NCBI GenBank assembly: GCA_022711435.1
Contig: JAKLFB010000028.1
Location: 1-64,000 of the forward strand
DNA: 64,000 nucleotides
Direction: 5' to 3'
Origin: Verrucomicrobiota bacterium
Lineage (GTDB): Bacteria > Verrucomicrobiota > Verrucomicrobiia > Limisphaerales > UBA1319
Positions 34,121 through 43,707 of this stretch are shown here, one piece after another. The stretch's first letter is position 1. Each line of letters opens with the position of its first letter. The position numbers and the translations under genes are program-made. The notes beneath the pieces were generated by a model. That model did not search any database and had not been told where the DNA came from. It was given only the letters and a program-made list of their open reading frames with translations.

Positions 34121-37100
34121 TCACGGGAAGGATCGGAACCGGCCGTCGTGGCCCCAGACGGTCCATGAGCCGTTGTCGTGGGTGGGACCGCTGATGATCA
34201 TGGCCCGGATGTCCTGGGCACGCAGCTCGGCACGCTGGGGTTCGGAAACGCCGTCTTCGAGGAACGGATCGAACATGAAGCTCTCGTAGAAGTTATGGTG
34301 GCCGGGCCGGTAGGTCTGAGAATCGTAACCGCGCAATACGATCGGTTCAGTGGTCAGGCCGTAAATCCGGGTCTCGATCCATGCCTGAAGGGGGGCCGTG
34401 TAGCCCGCAACGATCCCGGTCGGCACTGGCGGCCAGTAAAACTCGGTCTCGACGCGCGCTTTTCCCTGCGAGAAAACACGCGATTGACGGATGCTTTCGG
34501 CGGTCGGTCGGGTGGGCGGCTCGAGGCGGACGGATTCGTTGGTGGTTTTGACGTTCAGACCTTGGTAATCCACGGTGAGCTGAGGGGTTGCGTAAGCGAC
34601 GTCGAATGTGAACGTGAGATCGTCGAGGGTGATCATGGGGCCGACGGCGGCCAGGGGAGGGGAGGGGAGCTGGAAGGAGATCGAGCCGGTGCGGCGATCG
34701 GCGCCGGCCGTGCCCAGGGTCCATTGGTCGGTGAGTTCGGATTCCTGGTAGATGTATTTGTAGCCGGGGAGGGAGGCGGGCGGGCTGTCGATATTGATCC
34801 GATTGGTGCTCCACCAGAGGGCGCCTTGGATGTGCTGGATGGCGCTCGAAGCCAGGTTGGACTTGACCAGCCACTGGCTGCGCACGGCGAGTGTCCATCG
34901 GGATTTCAGACGGTGGTTGGCCACGATGTCGCCGTATTCGCCCTGGTGCACGACCAGATCGAGGGGGGTGTTGACCAGGAACGGGTTCACCGTCGAGGTG
35001 CGATCGGGCAGGGGAAGCTCGCGGATCTGCTTGATCCGGAGGTCGCCCGGCACGACTTTTTTGTATTCGAAATCGAGATGGAACTCGCGGCGGCCGGGGA
35101 ATTCGGATTCGTAACCGCGCGCAGCCGCATCGAGCAACTGGTAAAGAAGCTGGTATTCGGATTGCCATTCGAGAACGGTGCCGCCCAGCGGCACGAGGCT
35201 CGATCGCGACTCGATGTTCAGCCAGGGAGAGCCCGATCCGTAGACGGACGCCGTGGCGCGCTCGGGGCGTGCGGTCGAGTCGGGGTTGCTGACGGAGACG
35301 GCGCCCTGCTGGGTGACAAGGTCCGCGCTGGCGTATCGCTGGTAGGATTGCTGGACATGGAACGTGGCGACGCCGTTGGCCATCTCGATGGGATCGGGAG
35401 TCGAGTGGTGGACGAGAACGCCCATGCCGACGGCGGATTCGTCGATGCCGTGGCGGAGGCGTTCGAGGAATGCGTTGTCGTTGTAGAAGCTGGCGTAGAC
35501 CTTGCGCAGGGCGCGGAACACGCCGCGCTCGCGGGGCTCGGCGGGATCGCAGAGGCTGGGTCCCTGGGAATCGCCGTCGAGCTCGTCAGCGAGGCAGCCG
35601 CTAAAACTGCCGTAGAGGCCGGCGCCGACAAACTGCTCGGTGTCCTCGACGTTGGTCGAACTGCGAAATCGGATGTTGCTCGAGGGATCGAAGCCGGCCT
35701 GGGCGAGGGCATCGAGGACGAGGGCGCGCTGGGCGGGCGCAAAATCCGCGACGTCGGTGAACAGGTCGCGGATGGCCGCCAGCCTCGACTTGACCATGCC
35801 CATGTCGGGCGGCCATGCGAATCCGCCCAGCTCGAGCGCAATGGTTTGCCGGAGCGTCGATCCGCCGGGCAGGATCTGATCGAGATAGGCGTCCCAAAGA
35901 TCGAATGTGAAGGCGATGGCGGAGGGCGAGTTTTGGGGGATCGCGCGGCGCAGAACGCCGAAATTAGCCGCTTTGCCGCCCACGATCCCGACATCGCCGG
36001 GGTGAAGGTTATCCGCGGGCACGCTCATCACTCCGGCAACGGTCTTGGGAACGATATCGAGCTTGGGCGGCGATTTCAGGTCGAGGATTTCGGCGCGCTG
36101 CTGGGCGCTGAGCTGGCCGTCGATGTCGGCGACGACGACCTCCGAACCCCCGTAGTTCTGGACGGCGCGGAGCATGATATCGCGTCCGTTCCAGCCCATG
36201 ACTTGCTCGCGCATCGCGGGATCGGCGAGGTAGACGAACGGGATCCCGAACGACCCGGCCAGGAGCGCGACATGCGAGCTCGGCGTAGCCGGTGAAAGCG
36301 TGATGATCCCGGCGACAGGCGGGACCTCCGCGGGGACGCGATCGAGCAGGAGGACGTCCGCGGGCAGCAATCGGCCTTCGGCATATGCCGCGTCGATTTC
36401 AGGCGCAGGCACGAAGACGAGCCGCCCGACGCACCAGCCGGGGGCGTAGCACTCGTCGCCAATCACCCAGCGCCCGGGCGAGCTGACCCGGATGCCTTGG
36501 GATTGGAAGAAGGCGAGGTTTTCGAGAGCGGCATCGCTCTGGTCGTAGGTCGGAAGGTAATAGTCCGTCACCGAGGACGGCAGGAGGATCATGGCGCGGA
36601 CGGTTCGATACCAAGTGGCGAGCCGGTCAGGAGGATAAGGATCGAGCCCGACGAACTGGATGCCGATCTCGGTGAGATTCGTGGCGGGGGGAAACAGGAC
36701 CGCACCGAGGACGACCTGCTGCTGGTTGGTGCGGAGCGAGACGTGATCGAAGTCGTCCCGGCTCATGCCCTGGAATCCCGGAAGCCGAGCCGCGGCGAAG
36801 TCGTAATGAAACAGGTATGTTTCGCTGTCCTGGAAATAGATCCGCCATGGCTCGGACAGGAGGAGGGCGAACTTGATCCACCGGGATTGGCGTTGGCCAT
36901 ATGGTGGCGGCGCGGACAGGAACGCATCTTCTTCGTATTGAATCTGGTTTTTGACGTCGTCCTGGGAAGTCAGCGGGCGGGTCCAGCACCGATAGAATCG
37001 CGAGGTGCTGCCGCCAATCGCGAGGTCGGGGTATGTTTTGACAGAGTTGTGGACGATGCCCAGCTCGGTCCAATCGGCGAGGTTGGTCGAGACATCGATC

Positions 37101-37255
37101 CGATACAGGCTGTTCGAGGGGCCGCTCGAGGCCAGAAGAGGTGGATCGGCGGCGTCGGTCAGGCTGATGGTCAGTCGCGGCGCGTTGGCGGGCAGTCCAT
37201 GCAACGCCATGCACATGAATGCCACGAACGGAACCGTGAATCCGAGGCGTTTCAT
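34121..37255 (-). CDS. Exported PEP-synthase/PPDK-like protein
   Basis: A 1044-residue protein with a signal peptide (MKRLGFTVPFVAFMCMALHG). A Verrucomicrobia-style beta module (NSLYRIDVSTNLADWTELG) follows. A phosphohistidine swivel-like segment (TPSSHVALLAGSFGIPFVYL, ~310-335) comes next, then a PPDK/PEP-synthase N-terminal ATP-grasp (IVGGKAANFGVLRRA ~415; RFRSSTNVEDTEQF ~535). PEP synthases are cytosolic and have the opposite domain order, so an exported version is odd. ATP is normally absent outside the membrane, so the domain may have a non-enzymatic or unknown role. It is the first chromosomal gene after the tRNA and reads toward it. Confidence 0.8.
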   Translation of the reverse strand: MKRLGFTVPFVAFMCMALHGLPANAPRLTISLTDAADPPLLASSGPSNSLYRIDVSTNLADWTELGIVHNSVKTYPDLAIGGSTSRFYRCWTRPLTSQDDVKNQIQYEEDAFLSAPPPYGQRQSRWIKFALLLSEPWRIYFQDSETYLFHYDFAAARLPGFQGMSRDDFDHVSLRTNQQQVVLGAVLFPPATNLTEIGIQFVGLDPYPPDRLATWYRTVRAMILLPSSVTDYYLPTYDQSDAALENLAFFQSQGIRVSSPGRWVIGDECYAPGWCVGRLVFVPAPEIDAAYAEGRLLPADVLLLDRVPAEVPPVAGIITLSPATPSSHVALLAGSFGIPFVYLADPAMREQVMGWNGRDIMLRAVQNYGGSEVVVADIDGQLSAQQRAEILDLKSPPKLDIVPKTVAGVMSVPADNLHPGDVGIVGGKAANFGVLRRAIPQNSPSAIAFTFDLWDAYLDQILPGGSTLRQTIALELGGFAWPPDMGMVKSRLAAIRDLFTDVADFAPAQRALVLDALAQAGFDPSSNIRFRSSTNVEDTEQFVGAGLYGSFSGCLADELDGDSQGPSLCDPAEPRERGVFRALRKVYASFYNDNAFLERLRHGIDESAVGMGVLVHHSTPDPIEMANGVATFHVQQSYQRYASADLVTQQGAVSVSNPDSTARPERATASVYGSGSPWLNIESRSSLVPLGGTVLEWQSEYQLLYQLLDAAARGYESEFPGRREFHLDFEYKKVVPGDLRIKQIRELPLPDRTSTVNPFLVNTPLDLVVHQGEYGDIVANHRLKSRWTLAVRSQWLVKSNLASSAIQHIQGALWWSTNRINIDSPPASLPGYKYIYQESELTDQWTLGTAGADRRTGSISFQLPSPPLAAVGPMITLDDLTFTFDVAYATPQLTVDYQGLNVKTTNESVRLEPPTRPTAESIRQSRVFSQGKARVETEFYWPPVPTGIVAGYTAPLQAWIETRIYGLTTEPIVLRGYDSQTYRPGHHNFYESFMFDPFLEDGVSEPQRAELRAQDIRAMIISGPTHDNGSWTVWGHDGRFRSFP

Positions 37256-37383
37256 GGAGACAGAGTAGGCGTGAAGGCCGGAAGTGACAAGAGTTGGCCA
37301 TCGAGCGGACGCGACAGCATCCCTACCTCGCCAAGGGCATCACAATTGCCGCGTCGTTCCCGGGTACAAATCCGAGGCGTTGT

Positions 37384-38592
37384 TCAGTCTGCGGCGCGCG
37401 TGGGAAGGAAGCGCGCGAGGGCGCTGGCGAGCTGGCGGTATTGAGGCAGGGAATTGTAGAGCTGGCAGGAGATGCGAAGGAGGCGGCCGCCGGATGGATT
37501 GGGCATCACCGGGATCTCGATCTGGAATTTGGAAAAGAGCTGTTCCTGCAATGGATCGATGGTCAGGAGCGGCACGGCTGGCTGTCCATCTGCGGGCAGC
37601 GGGATGGAAGCGATCGAGCCGATCATGGAGTCGGGGCAGGGGAGAGCAACGCCGATCGCCTGGGCCAGGAGGCGGCGCGCCGCCAGCGCCAGCGCCCGGT
37701 TCCGCTCCATCACCTCGGGCCAGCCGCCCGGCAGGCGTCCCGACATGAACTCGATCGCCGCCGGCAGACAGAGCCAAGGAGTCACATCCGAAGTCCCCGT
37801 CCAGTCGAACTCGAGCAGGAACCGGGAGCGGTCGCGGCGGGGCGAGTTGGCGCCGTGGCTGATCGCCAGCGGCCGGATCCGATCCTGGCGGTTCGGACGC
37901 ACGTAGAGGAACCCGGCGCCCTTGGGTGCGCAGAGCCATTTGTGGCAATTGCCGGTGTAGTAAGCGGCGCCCAAGGCATCGAGCCGAACCGGCACCATGC
38001 CGGGTGCATGCGCGCCATCCACCAAGGTGTCGATGCCGCCCTGATCCAGCTCGCGCACGAGGGATTGGATGGGCAGGACGATGCCGGTCGGGCTGCTCAC
38101 GTGATCGAGCATGGCGAGCCGGGTCTTTGACGTGACGGCATCGAGGATGCGCTGGCGAGCCACCTCGGGCCCGGGGATCGGGAATGGCAAGCGGGCGACG
38201 ACGACCTCGGCGCCGGCTCGAGCGGCCGCGTAATCCACGGCATTCCGGCAGGCATTGTACGCATGATCGGTCACCAGGATCTGCTCGCCGCGCTTGAACT
38301 CGAGGGACCGGAGCACGGCGTTGACGCCGGCGGTTGCATTGGGGATGAAAGCCAGATTCGCGGGCTGGCCGCCGAGAAAACTGGCGAGGGCTGCGCGTGC
38401 GGCATCGAGAAGCGGCTCATAATCGCGGACGAAGAACGTGACAGGCTGGTTTTCGAGGCGGTCCTGGAGGAGTCGCTGGCGATCGAGGATGGCGCGGGGG
38501 CAGGCGCCGAAAGACCCATGATTGAGGTAGGGAGAGTGTGGATCGAGCCGCCAGAGGGCGGGATCAGCGGCCGGCAGCTCAAGAGATGTCAT
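37384..38592 (-). CDS. Class V aminotransferase (isopenicillin-N epimerase-like)
   Basis: A 402-residue PLP enzyme. YLNHGSFGACPRAIL near the N-terminus and NATAGVNAVLRSL are typical of the isopenicillin-N epimerase-like branch of class V. The PLP Asp/His region is DGAHAPG, and the Schiff-base Lys is in GNCHKWLCAPKGAGFLY. The fold looks complete. Probable reactions are amino-acid epimerisation or desulfuration; the substrate is not predictable. It is a stand-alone gene, flanked by gaps of ~130 and ~110 nt. Confidence 0.88.
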   Translation of the reverse strand: MTSLELPAADPALWRLDPHSPYLNHGSFGACPRAILDRQRLLQDRLENQPVTFFVRDYEPLLDAARAALASFLGGQPANLAFIPNATAGVNAVLRSLEFKRGEQILVTDHAYNACRNAVDYAAARAGAEVVVARLPFPIPGPEVARQRILDAVTSKTRLAMLDHVSSPTGIVLPIQSLVRELDQGGIDTLVDGAHAPGMVPVRLDALGAAYYTGNCHKWLCAPKGAGFLYVRPNRQDRIRPLAISHGANSPRRDRSRFLLEFDWTGTSDVTPWLCLPAAIEFMSGRLPGGWPEVMERNRALALAARRLLAQAIGVALPCPDSMIGSIASIPLPADGQPAVPLLTIDPLQEQLFSKFQIEIPVMPNPSGGRLLRISCQLYNSLPQYRQLASALARFLPTRAAD

Positions 38593-38704
38593 AAATTAAA
38601 TATAACATACATTGTGCGAAATAATCATTCCGGCCTCGGTAGGCGCATGTTTGCCTGGCTTTGACCGTCCAGACTGAGAAGCCCTGATCGTTCGAGTATC
38701 CGGT

Positions 38705-39883
38705 TCAACGGTAGCCCCATCCGAATCGGCTGCTGACTGGCCAATAAACGAAGCTGGCTCGGCCGATGACCTTCTCGCGCGGGAAATCGCCCCAGTATCT
38801 CGAATCGAAGCTGTTCATGGTGTTATCGCCCATGACCAGATAGTGATTGGCGCGGACGGTGCGCTCGACCGATTCGTCAGCGAACCAAGGGGCCGTGGAT
38901 CGGGCGGGCTCGAACCGGGCGCCGACGGTCTGGTTGACGTGGCCGAAGTAAGTATTGGGTTTGTAGGATGGGCCGAAGGTGTAGACGTTCTCGAAATGCG
39001 GCGTTGTGGCGTCGAGGCGCTCGCCGTTGATCACCAGGTGCTGGTCGTTGCCGATGCGGATCTTCTCGCCGCCGAGTGCGACCAGGCGCTTGATGTAGTA
39101 CGTATCGCCCTGGAGCGCGCGCTGGAGCGGTTCGATGCCGCGCGTCTCGAAGATGACGATCTCGCCGCGCCGCGGCCGGCGGAAATTGTAGACCATCCGG
39201 TTGACGAACAAGTGGTCGCCGGCGATGACCTTGAGGTTCATGATGACGTCGCCGGATCGGAAGGAGTGCCCCGGCTCGATCCCGGGCCGGCTGCGAAAAT
39301 TCTCGCCGGGAAACCAGACCGTATAGACCTGGTCGCCGACGCGGAACCGCTGTTTATTGATGAGCGGCAAGACGAGTTTGGGCTCCTGGTCGATCCAGTA
39401 GAAGCTGCCGTCGTTTTTGGCGACGAACCGGTGGTAGCTGATGCCGTGCTGCCAGTAATCGATCGTGCGGCGGAAGAAGTTGGGTTTGGGCTCCTCGGGC
39501 GGCCTCTGCTCGTGGGTGATGCCGAACAGGGTTGGCTGCATCGATCCGGTCGGGATCTTCATGGGCTGCAGGAAGAAGGTCCGGATGGCCATGGCGACGG
39601 CGATGGCGACGAGGAAGACCTCGGTGTTTTCGCGCCAGGCGGCGCGCGGGTATGGGATGAGGGACTTCTCGGCGACGGCCTCGAGGTCTTTCATGCGCGT
39701 CTCGAGCGCGGGCCGGTCGGCGCCGGAGCGGATGGCGGCCTGGAGATCGGCCGACGCGGCGCGCATGGCGCCGATCTTATCGGGCGCGAGCAGGTCGCGC
39801 TGGTGTTGGATGAGCTTGTGCACCTGCTGGCGCAGCTCGGTGGCCTGCCGGACAGTGCGGGAGATGAACCATCGCCAGATCAT
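38705..39883 (-). CDS. lepB: Signal peptidase I
   Basis: A 392-residue membrane protease with a transmembrane segment (FLVAIAVAMAIRTFFL) directly before the catalytic Ser in KIPTGSMQPTLF. The general-base Lys is in TYYIKRLVALGGEKI, and box E is YLVMGDNTMNSFDSRYWG. It is longer than E. coli LepB-type minimal enzymes because of an N-terminal helical, probably coiled-coil region (~5-95) and an insertion carrying the YWQHGISYHRF stretch. It removes signal peptides from the many exported proteins of this organism. It starts 3 nt after the lepA stop, an operon also seen in other bacteria. Confidence 0.95.
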   Translation of the reverse strand: MIWRWFISRTVRQATELRQQVHKLIQHQRDLLAPDKIGAMRAASADLQAAIRSGADRPALETRMKDLEAVAEKSLIPYPRAAWRENTEVFLVAIAVAMAIRTFFLQPMKIPTGSMQPTLFGITHEQRPPEEPKPNFFRRTIDYWQHGISYHRFVAKNDGSFYWIDQEPKLVLPLINKQRFRVGDQVYTVWFPGENFRSRPGIEPGHSFRSGDVIMNLKVIAGDHLFVNRMVYNFRRPRRGEIVIFETRGIEPLQRALQGDTYYIKRLVALGGEKIRIGNDQHLVINGERLDATTPHFENVYTFGPSYKPNTYFGHVNQTVGARFEPARSTAPWFADESVERTVRANHYLVMGDNTMNSFDSRYWGDFPREKVIGRASFVYWPVSSRFGWGYR

Positions 39884-39886
39884 ATA

Positions 39887-41677
39887 TCAAGCCTTGAGCA
39901 CCTCGATGAATGCCTCCTGGGGGATGTTCACCGCGCCGATGGATTTCATCCGCTTCTTGCCCTCCTTCTGTTTCTCGAGGAGCTTGCGTTTCCGGGTGAT
40001 ATCGCCGCCGTAGCATTTGGCGGTGACGTCCTTGCGGAAGGCGCGGACGGTTTCGCGGGCGATGATTTTGCCGCCGATGGCGGCCTGGATGGGGACGGCG
40101 AACTGCTGCCGAGGGATGACGTCGCGGAGGCGGGCGGCGAGGGCTCGGCCGCGCCCCTCGGCCTTTTCCCGGTGCACGATGCACGAGAACGCGTCGACGG
40201 GCTCGCTGTTGACCAGGATATCGAGCTTGACCATATCGGAGACCTGGAGGCCGTCCGGCTCGTAGTCCATCGACCCGTAGCCGCGGGTGAGGCTCTTGAT
40301 CCGGTCATGGAAATCGATGACGATCTCGTTGAGCGGCACCCGGCTGGTCATCATCACGCGCCGCGTATCGAGGGTCTCCGTGTTCAGGACCGTGCCGCGC
40401 TTTTCGGTGAGCAGGTTGAGCATGTCGCCGATGTATTCGTTGGGGCAGATGATATAGGCGCGGACCATGGGCTCCTCGATCTGATTGATGAAATTGGGCT
40501 CCGGGAGGAAGGCGGGATTATCGATCTCCTTGACCGTGCCATCGGTCATCTGCACGCGATAGACGACGCTGGGATACGTGGCGATGATATCCATGCCGTA
40601 TTCGCGCCGTAGCCGCTCCTGGACGATCTCGAGGTGCAGCAGGCCGAGGAATCCGCAGCGGAAACCGAACCCGAGCGCGACCGAGGTTTCGGCCTGGTAG
40701 ACGAAGGCCGAGTCGTTGAGCTGGAGCTTGGCGAGGTTGGTCTTGAGATGCTCGTAATCGGCGGTATTGATCGGGTAGATGCCGCTGAAGACCATGGGGT
40801 GAATTTCCTGGAATCCATGGAGCTGGGGCGACGGGTGCCGGGCGTCAGTGAGCGTGTCGCCCATCTTGACGTCGAGGGGGCTTTTGATATTGGCGGTGAA
40901 ATAGCCGGTCTCCCCCACCCCGAGCTGCTCGCGCTCGTAAGGTTTGGGGTTGAAGCTGCCCACCTCCTTGACCTCGAGCGACTTGCCCGAGTGCAGAAGC
41001 ATCACCTCGAGCCCGCGTTCGAGAGCGCCGTTGAACATGCGGACATGGTTGACCACGCCCTTGAAGGTGTCGAAGTAGGAATCGAAGACGAGCGCCTGCA
41101 GCGAGGGCGCCCCCGTCGGTTTGGGGGGTGGAATCCGCTGCACGATCGCCTCGAGGATCTCATCGATGCCGATGCCTTCCTTGGCGCTGGCGAGGATGGC
41201 GTTTTCGGCGGGGATCGCCAGGATATCCTCGAGCTGGGCCTTGGTCTGCTCGACATTGGCGTGCGGGAGATCGATCTTGTTGATGACGGGGATGATCTCG
41301 AGATTCTGTTTGGCGGCGAGATGGAGGTTGGCGACCGTCTGGGCCTCGACGCCCTGGGCGGCATCGACGATCAACAGCGCGCCCTCGCAGGCGGCGAGGC
41401 TGCGAGAGACCTCGTAAGTGAAGTCCACGTGGCCTGGCGTGTCGATCAGGTTCAGCTCGTAGGTCTCGCCGTTGCGCGCCCGGTAGACCATCGTCACCGG
41501 ATGCGCCTTGATCGTGATGCCGCGCTCGCGCTCGAGGTCCATCGAATCGAGCAGCTGATCCTGCATTTCCCGCTCGGTGATCGTGCCAGTGCGTGCCAGC
41601 AATCGATCGGAAAGCGTTGTCTTTCCGTGATCGATGTGGGCAATGATGCAAAAATTGCGTATATGGTCGGTTTCCAT
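39887..41677 (-). CDS. lepA: Elongation factor 4 (LepA)
   Basis: A 596-residue translational GTPase of normal LepA length. The G domain shows G1 AHIDHGKTT, ERERGITIKA, DTPGHVDF and NKIDLP. The LepA-specific C-terminus (ITRKRKLLEKQKEGKKRMK) is intact. It back-translocates or remobilises stalled ribosomes. ATG 41677 is chosen because the protein then starts METDHIRNF as in other LepA proteins; the frame opens 12 codons earlier without support. It is the first gene of the lepA-lepB pair. Confidence 0.97.
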   Translation of the reverse strand: METDHIRNFCIIAHIDHGKTTLSDRLLARTGTITEREMQDQLLDSMDLERERGITIKAHPVTMVYRARNGETYELNLIDTPGHVDFTYEVSRSLAACEGALLIVDAAQGVEAQTVANLHLAAKQNLEIIPVINKIDLPHANVEQTKAQLEDILAIPAENAILASAKEGIGIDEILEAIVQRIPPPKPTGAPSLQALVFDSYFDTFKGVVNHVRMFNGALERGLEVMLLHSGKSLEVKEVGSFNPKPYEREQLGVGETGYFTANIKSPLDVKMGDTLTDARHPSPQLHGFQEIHPMVFSGIYPINTADYEHLKTNLAKLQLNDSAFVYQAETSVALGFGFRCGFLGLLHLEIVQERLRREYGMDIIATYPSVVYRVQMTDGTVKEIDNPAFLPEPNFINQIEEPMVRAYIICPNEYIGDMLNLLTEKRGTVLNTETLDTRRVMMTSRVPLNEIVIDFHDRIKSLTRGYGSMDYEPDGLQVSDMVKLDILVNSEPVDAFSCIVHREKAEGRGRALAARLRDVIPRQQFAVPIQAAIGGKIIARETVRAFRKDVTAKCYGGDITRKRKLLEKQKEGKKRMKSIGAVNIPQEAFIEVLKA

Positions 41678-41765
41678 CCCGCTGCTTCCCCTGCTCCCAA
41701 CTCGATGGGACAATCAACCCATCATGCCGCGCACGACCGGTCACGGCCGATGCGCGGCGAGATCC

Positions 41766-41798
41766 CGGCCGGCCCGCTCCGATCTGGCGGGCCGGCCG
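41766..41798. terminator. Strong GC hairpin between PEP-CTERM gene and lepA
   Basis: CGGCCGGCCCGC (41766-41777) and GCGGGCCGGCCG (41787-41798) form 12-bp arms around a 9-nt loop. It lies ~65 nt beyond the PEP-CTERM stop and upstream of lepA. No clear T-run is present, so terminator function is tentative. Confidence 0.5.
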
Positions 41799-41862
41799 CG
41801 TTGTCTTATTAGAGGATACCTCGGATTTCCGTCAAGCCAAGCTCATAAGTGCGGCGTCTGCG

Positions 41863-42636
41863 CTACGAGACCGGGGGGTCCGCTCTTCGAACCCGGCGGC
41901 GGGCGATGGCGAATCCGATCAGGCTGGCGGCCGCCAGCGCGGCGGACCCGGCCGGCTCGGGCACCAGCACCGTTTCGAAGCGGAAATCGTCCACCGCCAA
42001 TCCGTCGTCGTTGCCGCTGGCATCCGAGTCGACCCACCGCAGCCAGAGGCTCTCGCCCGGAGCGATCGCGCACCCGTCGAGGATGCCGGCCAGGTTCAGG
42101 AACAGCTCGTTGCCGTCCCGCAATCCCACCGCGCCTCCCATGTCGGGCGTGATCAGGTCCAGCGCGTCGCAATCCTGCCAGAAGCCCGACTCGAGCGAGA
42201 TCGCATCCGTGCTGAACTGGAAATCGAGACGATCGGCCCGTCCAACCGTTCCGAGGCGCCATTGCTCGCCCCGATAGCTGATCCGGAATCCGGTCATCGT
42301 TGTCGCGCCAGCGTTGGACAGCTCGAGGCCGAATCGGGACACCAGCCGGCTGCTCCGGATTCCGCCCAAGGCGCGGTCCGTGTCGCCGGCGGCGCCGAAA
42401 CTGTATGTGTCACCCGTGGACGAGCTGCCGGTGCCCGCCCGATACGCCCCGTTGGCGTTGTCCCCCTGCTCGGATAACGACCAGCCCTCCGGCAAGAGGG
42501 TCAGATCCGTCCCGGTGATGGCCAGGGTATTGAAATCCTGCTCGTAGACCTCTCCAGGTCCGGGCAAGACCACCGCGGCCAGCGGGCTGCTCGTCAGCCC
42601 CAGGCCCAGGCTCAGCCAATAATAGATGTGTTTCAT
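41863..42636 (-). CDS. PEP-CTERM sorted secreted protein
   Basis: A 257-residue protein with a signal peptide (MKHIYYWLSLGLGLTSSPLA). A beta-rich middle begins YEQDFNTLAITG and includes VDSDASGNDDGLAVDDFRFE. The C-terminal PEP-CTERM signal is VPEPAGSAALAAASLIGFAI followed by RRRVRR: the PEP motif, a hydrophobic helix and a basic tail. Such proteins are processed by exosortase and delivered to the surface or to extracellular matrix. ATG 42636 starts the signal peptide; the upstream extension is rejected. Confidence 0.9.
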   Translation of the reverse strand: MKHIYYWLSLGLGLTSSPLAAVVLPGPGEVYEQDFNTLAITGTDLTLLPEGWSLSEQGDNANGAYRAGTGSSSTGDTYSFGAAGDTDRALGGIRSSRLVSRFGLELSNAGATTMTGFRISYRGEQWRLGTVGRADRLDFQFSTDAISLESGFWQDCDALDLITPDMGGAVGLRDGNELFLNLAGILDGCAIAPGESLWLRWVDSDASGNDDGLAVDDFRFETVLVPEPAGSAALAAASLIGFAIARRRVRRADPPVS

Positions 42637-43026
42637 GGGATTGATGGTGTTGTTGTTTTGTTGATGCCAACGCCACCAACCCCGGCCGCGCTCCGGACCG
42701 CCGGCGGGCAGCCCGACCGACGAGCGCCCGCCAGCGATCACCATTGATTAATCATTCATTACATGCATATAGTCAATTACTATTTGTTATCATTTTTGAG
42801 AAGAGGATGGCAGGCCGCGACGCGGATTTCTCAAGCGCGCGAATCCTGTGAGCCAGGTTTGGTGGCCCGCGTTCACGCGGCCGGGAGCCGCGAGCCTTTC
42901 AGCTGGAGCGCCATCCACGGAGTGGTCGCCCTACCCTTCGGCTTTGGGCTTGCAAGGCAGGGCGCGCACTCCGCTGCGCGCCGGGCTGCGCGCCTCAAGC
43001 TTCAGGGCCATCAAGCCGACAAGAAT
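42637..43026. other. Intergenic region, no gene seen
   Basis: It holds the upstream region of the PEP-CTERM gene and an AT-rich patch near 42740-42800. A GC-rich stretch contains a small GCGCGC inverted repeat near 42963-42990. No RNA or gene was recognised. Confidence 0.5.
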
Positions 43027-43707
43027 TCAATCGGGCAGGTTCAGGCAGGCGGGATCGATCCCCTGCCCCCTGAGCCAGAGGAGGGTTTCGCGGATCTGGC
43101 GATGGACGAAGGCGCGCCATCCGCGCCGGGCTGCCTCGGCGATGTTTTCGGGGCGATCGTCGAGGTAGACGATATTGGCGCCGGAGCAGCCGGCGGCCTT
43201 CTCGAGGGCTTCGTAAATGGCCGGGTGCGGTTTCATGACGCCCTGCTGGTAAGAGAGGATCCGGCCATCGAACTCGTGGAAGAAAGGGTATCGGCTGCGG
43301 ATGAAATCGGACTGGAGCTCGTTGGTGTTCGAGAATATCCAGGTGGGGTATCCATGGCGGCGGAGGCAGGCGTGAAGCTGGACCATGGGTTCAATGGGGG
43401 TGAAGATATCGCAGAAATCGCGCTCGAATTGGGTCCGGGGAGCGCTATAGCCGGCGGCTTCCCGGAGGGCTTCGAGGAATTCGTCCGTGCGAATGCGGCC
43501 GGATTCGAAGTCGAGCAATCGGGGCGACTGGGTGAGGGTCTGGAGGACGGATGCGGCATCGTGGCGGCAATAGGGGGTGAGGCGGCGGATCACGATCTGG
43601 TAATCGAAATCGAGGAGGACCTTGCCGAGATCGAAGGCGATGACGGGCAATCGGGCGGGGTGCGGTGCGATCGAGTGTGGCGGCGGGGAGGGCGCGGGAT
43701 TGGTCAT
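43027..43707 (-). CDS. HAD-superfamily hydrolase
   Basis: A 226-residue HAD protein. Motif I is FDLGKVLLDFDY (nucleophile Asp, but the usual second Asp is Gly), motif II IFSNTNE, and motif III/IV KPHPAIYEALE followed by YLDDRPENI. The DLG form places it with YihX/epoxide-hydrolase-N-like HADs rather than classical DxD phosphatases. The substrate is unknown. The start overlaps the recR stop (ATGA), making it the last gene of the dnaX-ybaB-recR cluster. Confidence 0.85.
   Translation of the reverse strand: MTNPAPSPPPHSIAPHPARLPVIAFDLGKVLLDFDYQIVIRRLTPYCRHDAASVLQTLTQSPRLLDFESGRIRTDEFLEALREAAGYSAPRTQFERDFCDIFTPIEPMVQLHACLRRHGYPTWIFSNTNELQSDFIRSRYPFFHEFDGRILSYQQGVMKPHPAIYEALEKAAGCSGANIVYLDDRPENIAEAARRGWRAFVHRQIRETLLWLRGQGIDPACLNLPD

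Noticed and set aside
34178..36295. 705-residue open frame antisense to the PEP-synthase-like gene
   Set aside because: Shadow of a high-GC gene on the other strand: repetitive Val/Gly/Ala/Asp composition and no domain motifs, whereas the minus-strand frame has clear ones.
38843..40612. 589-residue open frame antisense to lepB and lepA
   Set aside because: Spans two unmistakable genes on the opposite strand and shows only codon-bias artefact composition.
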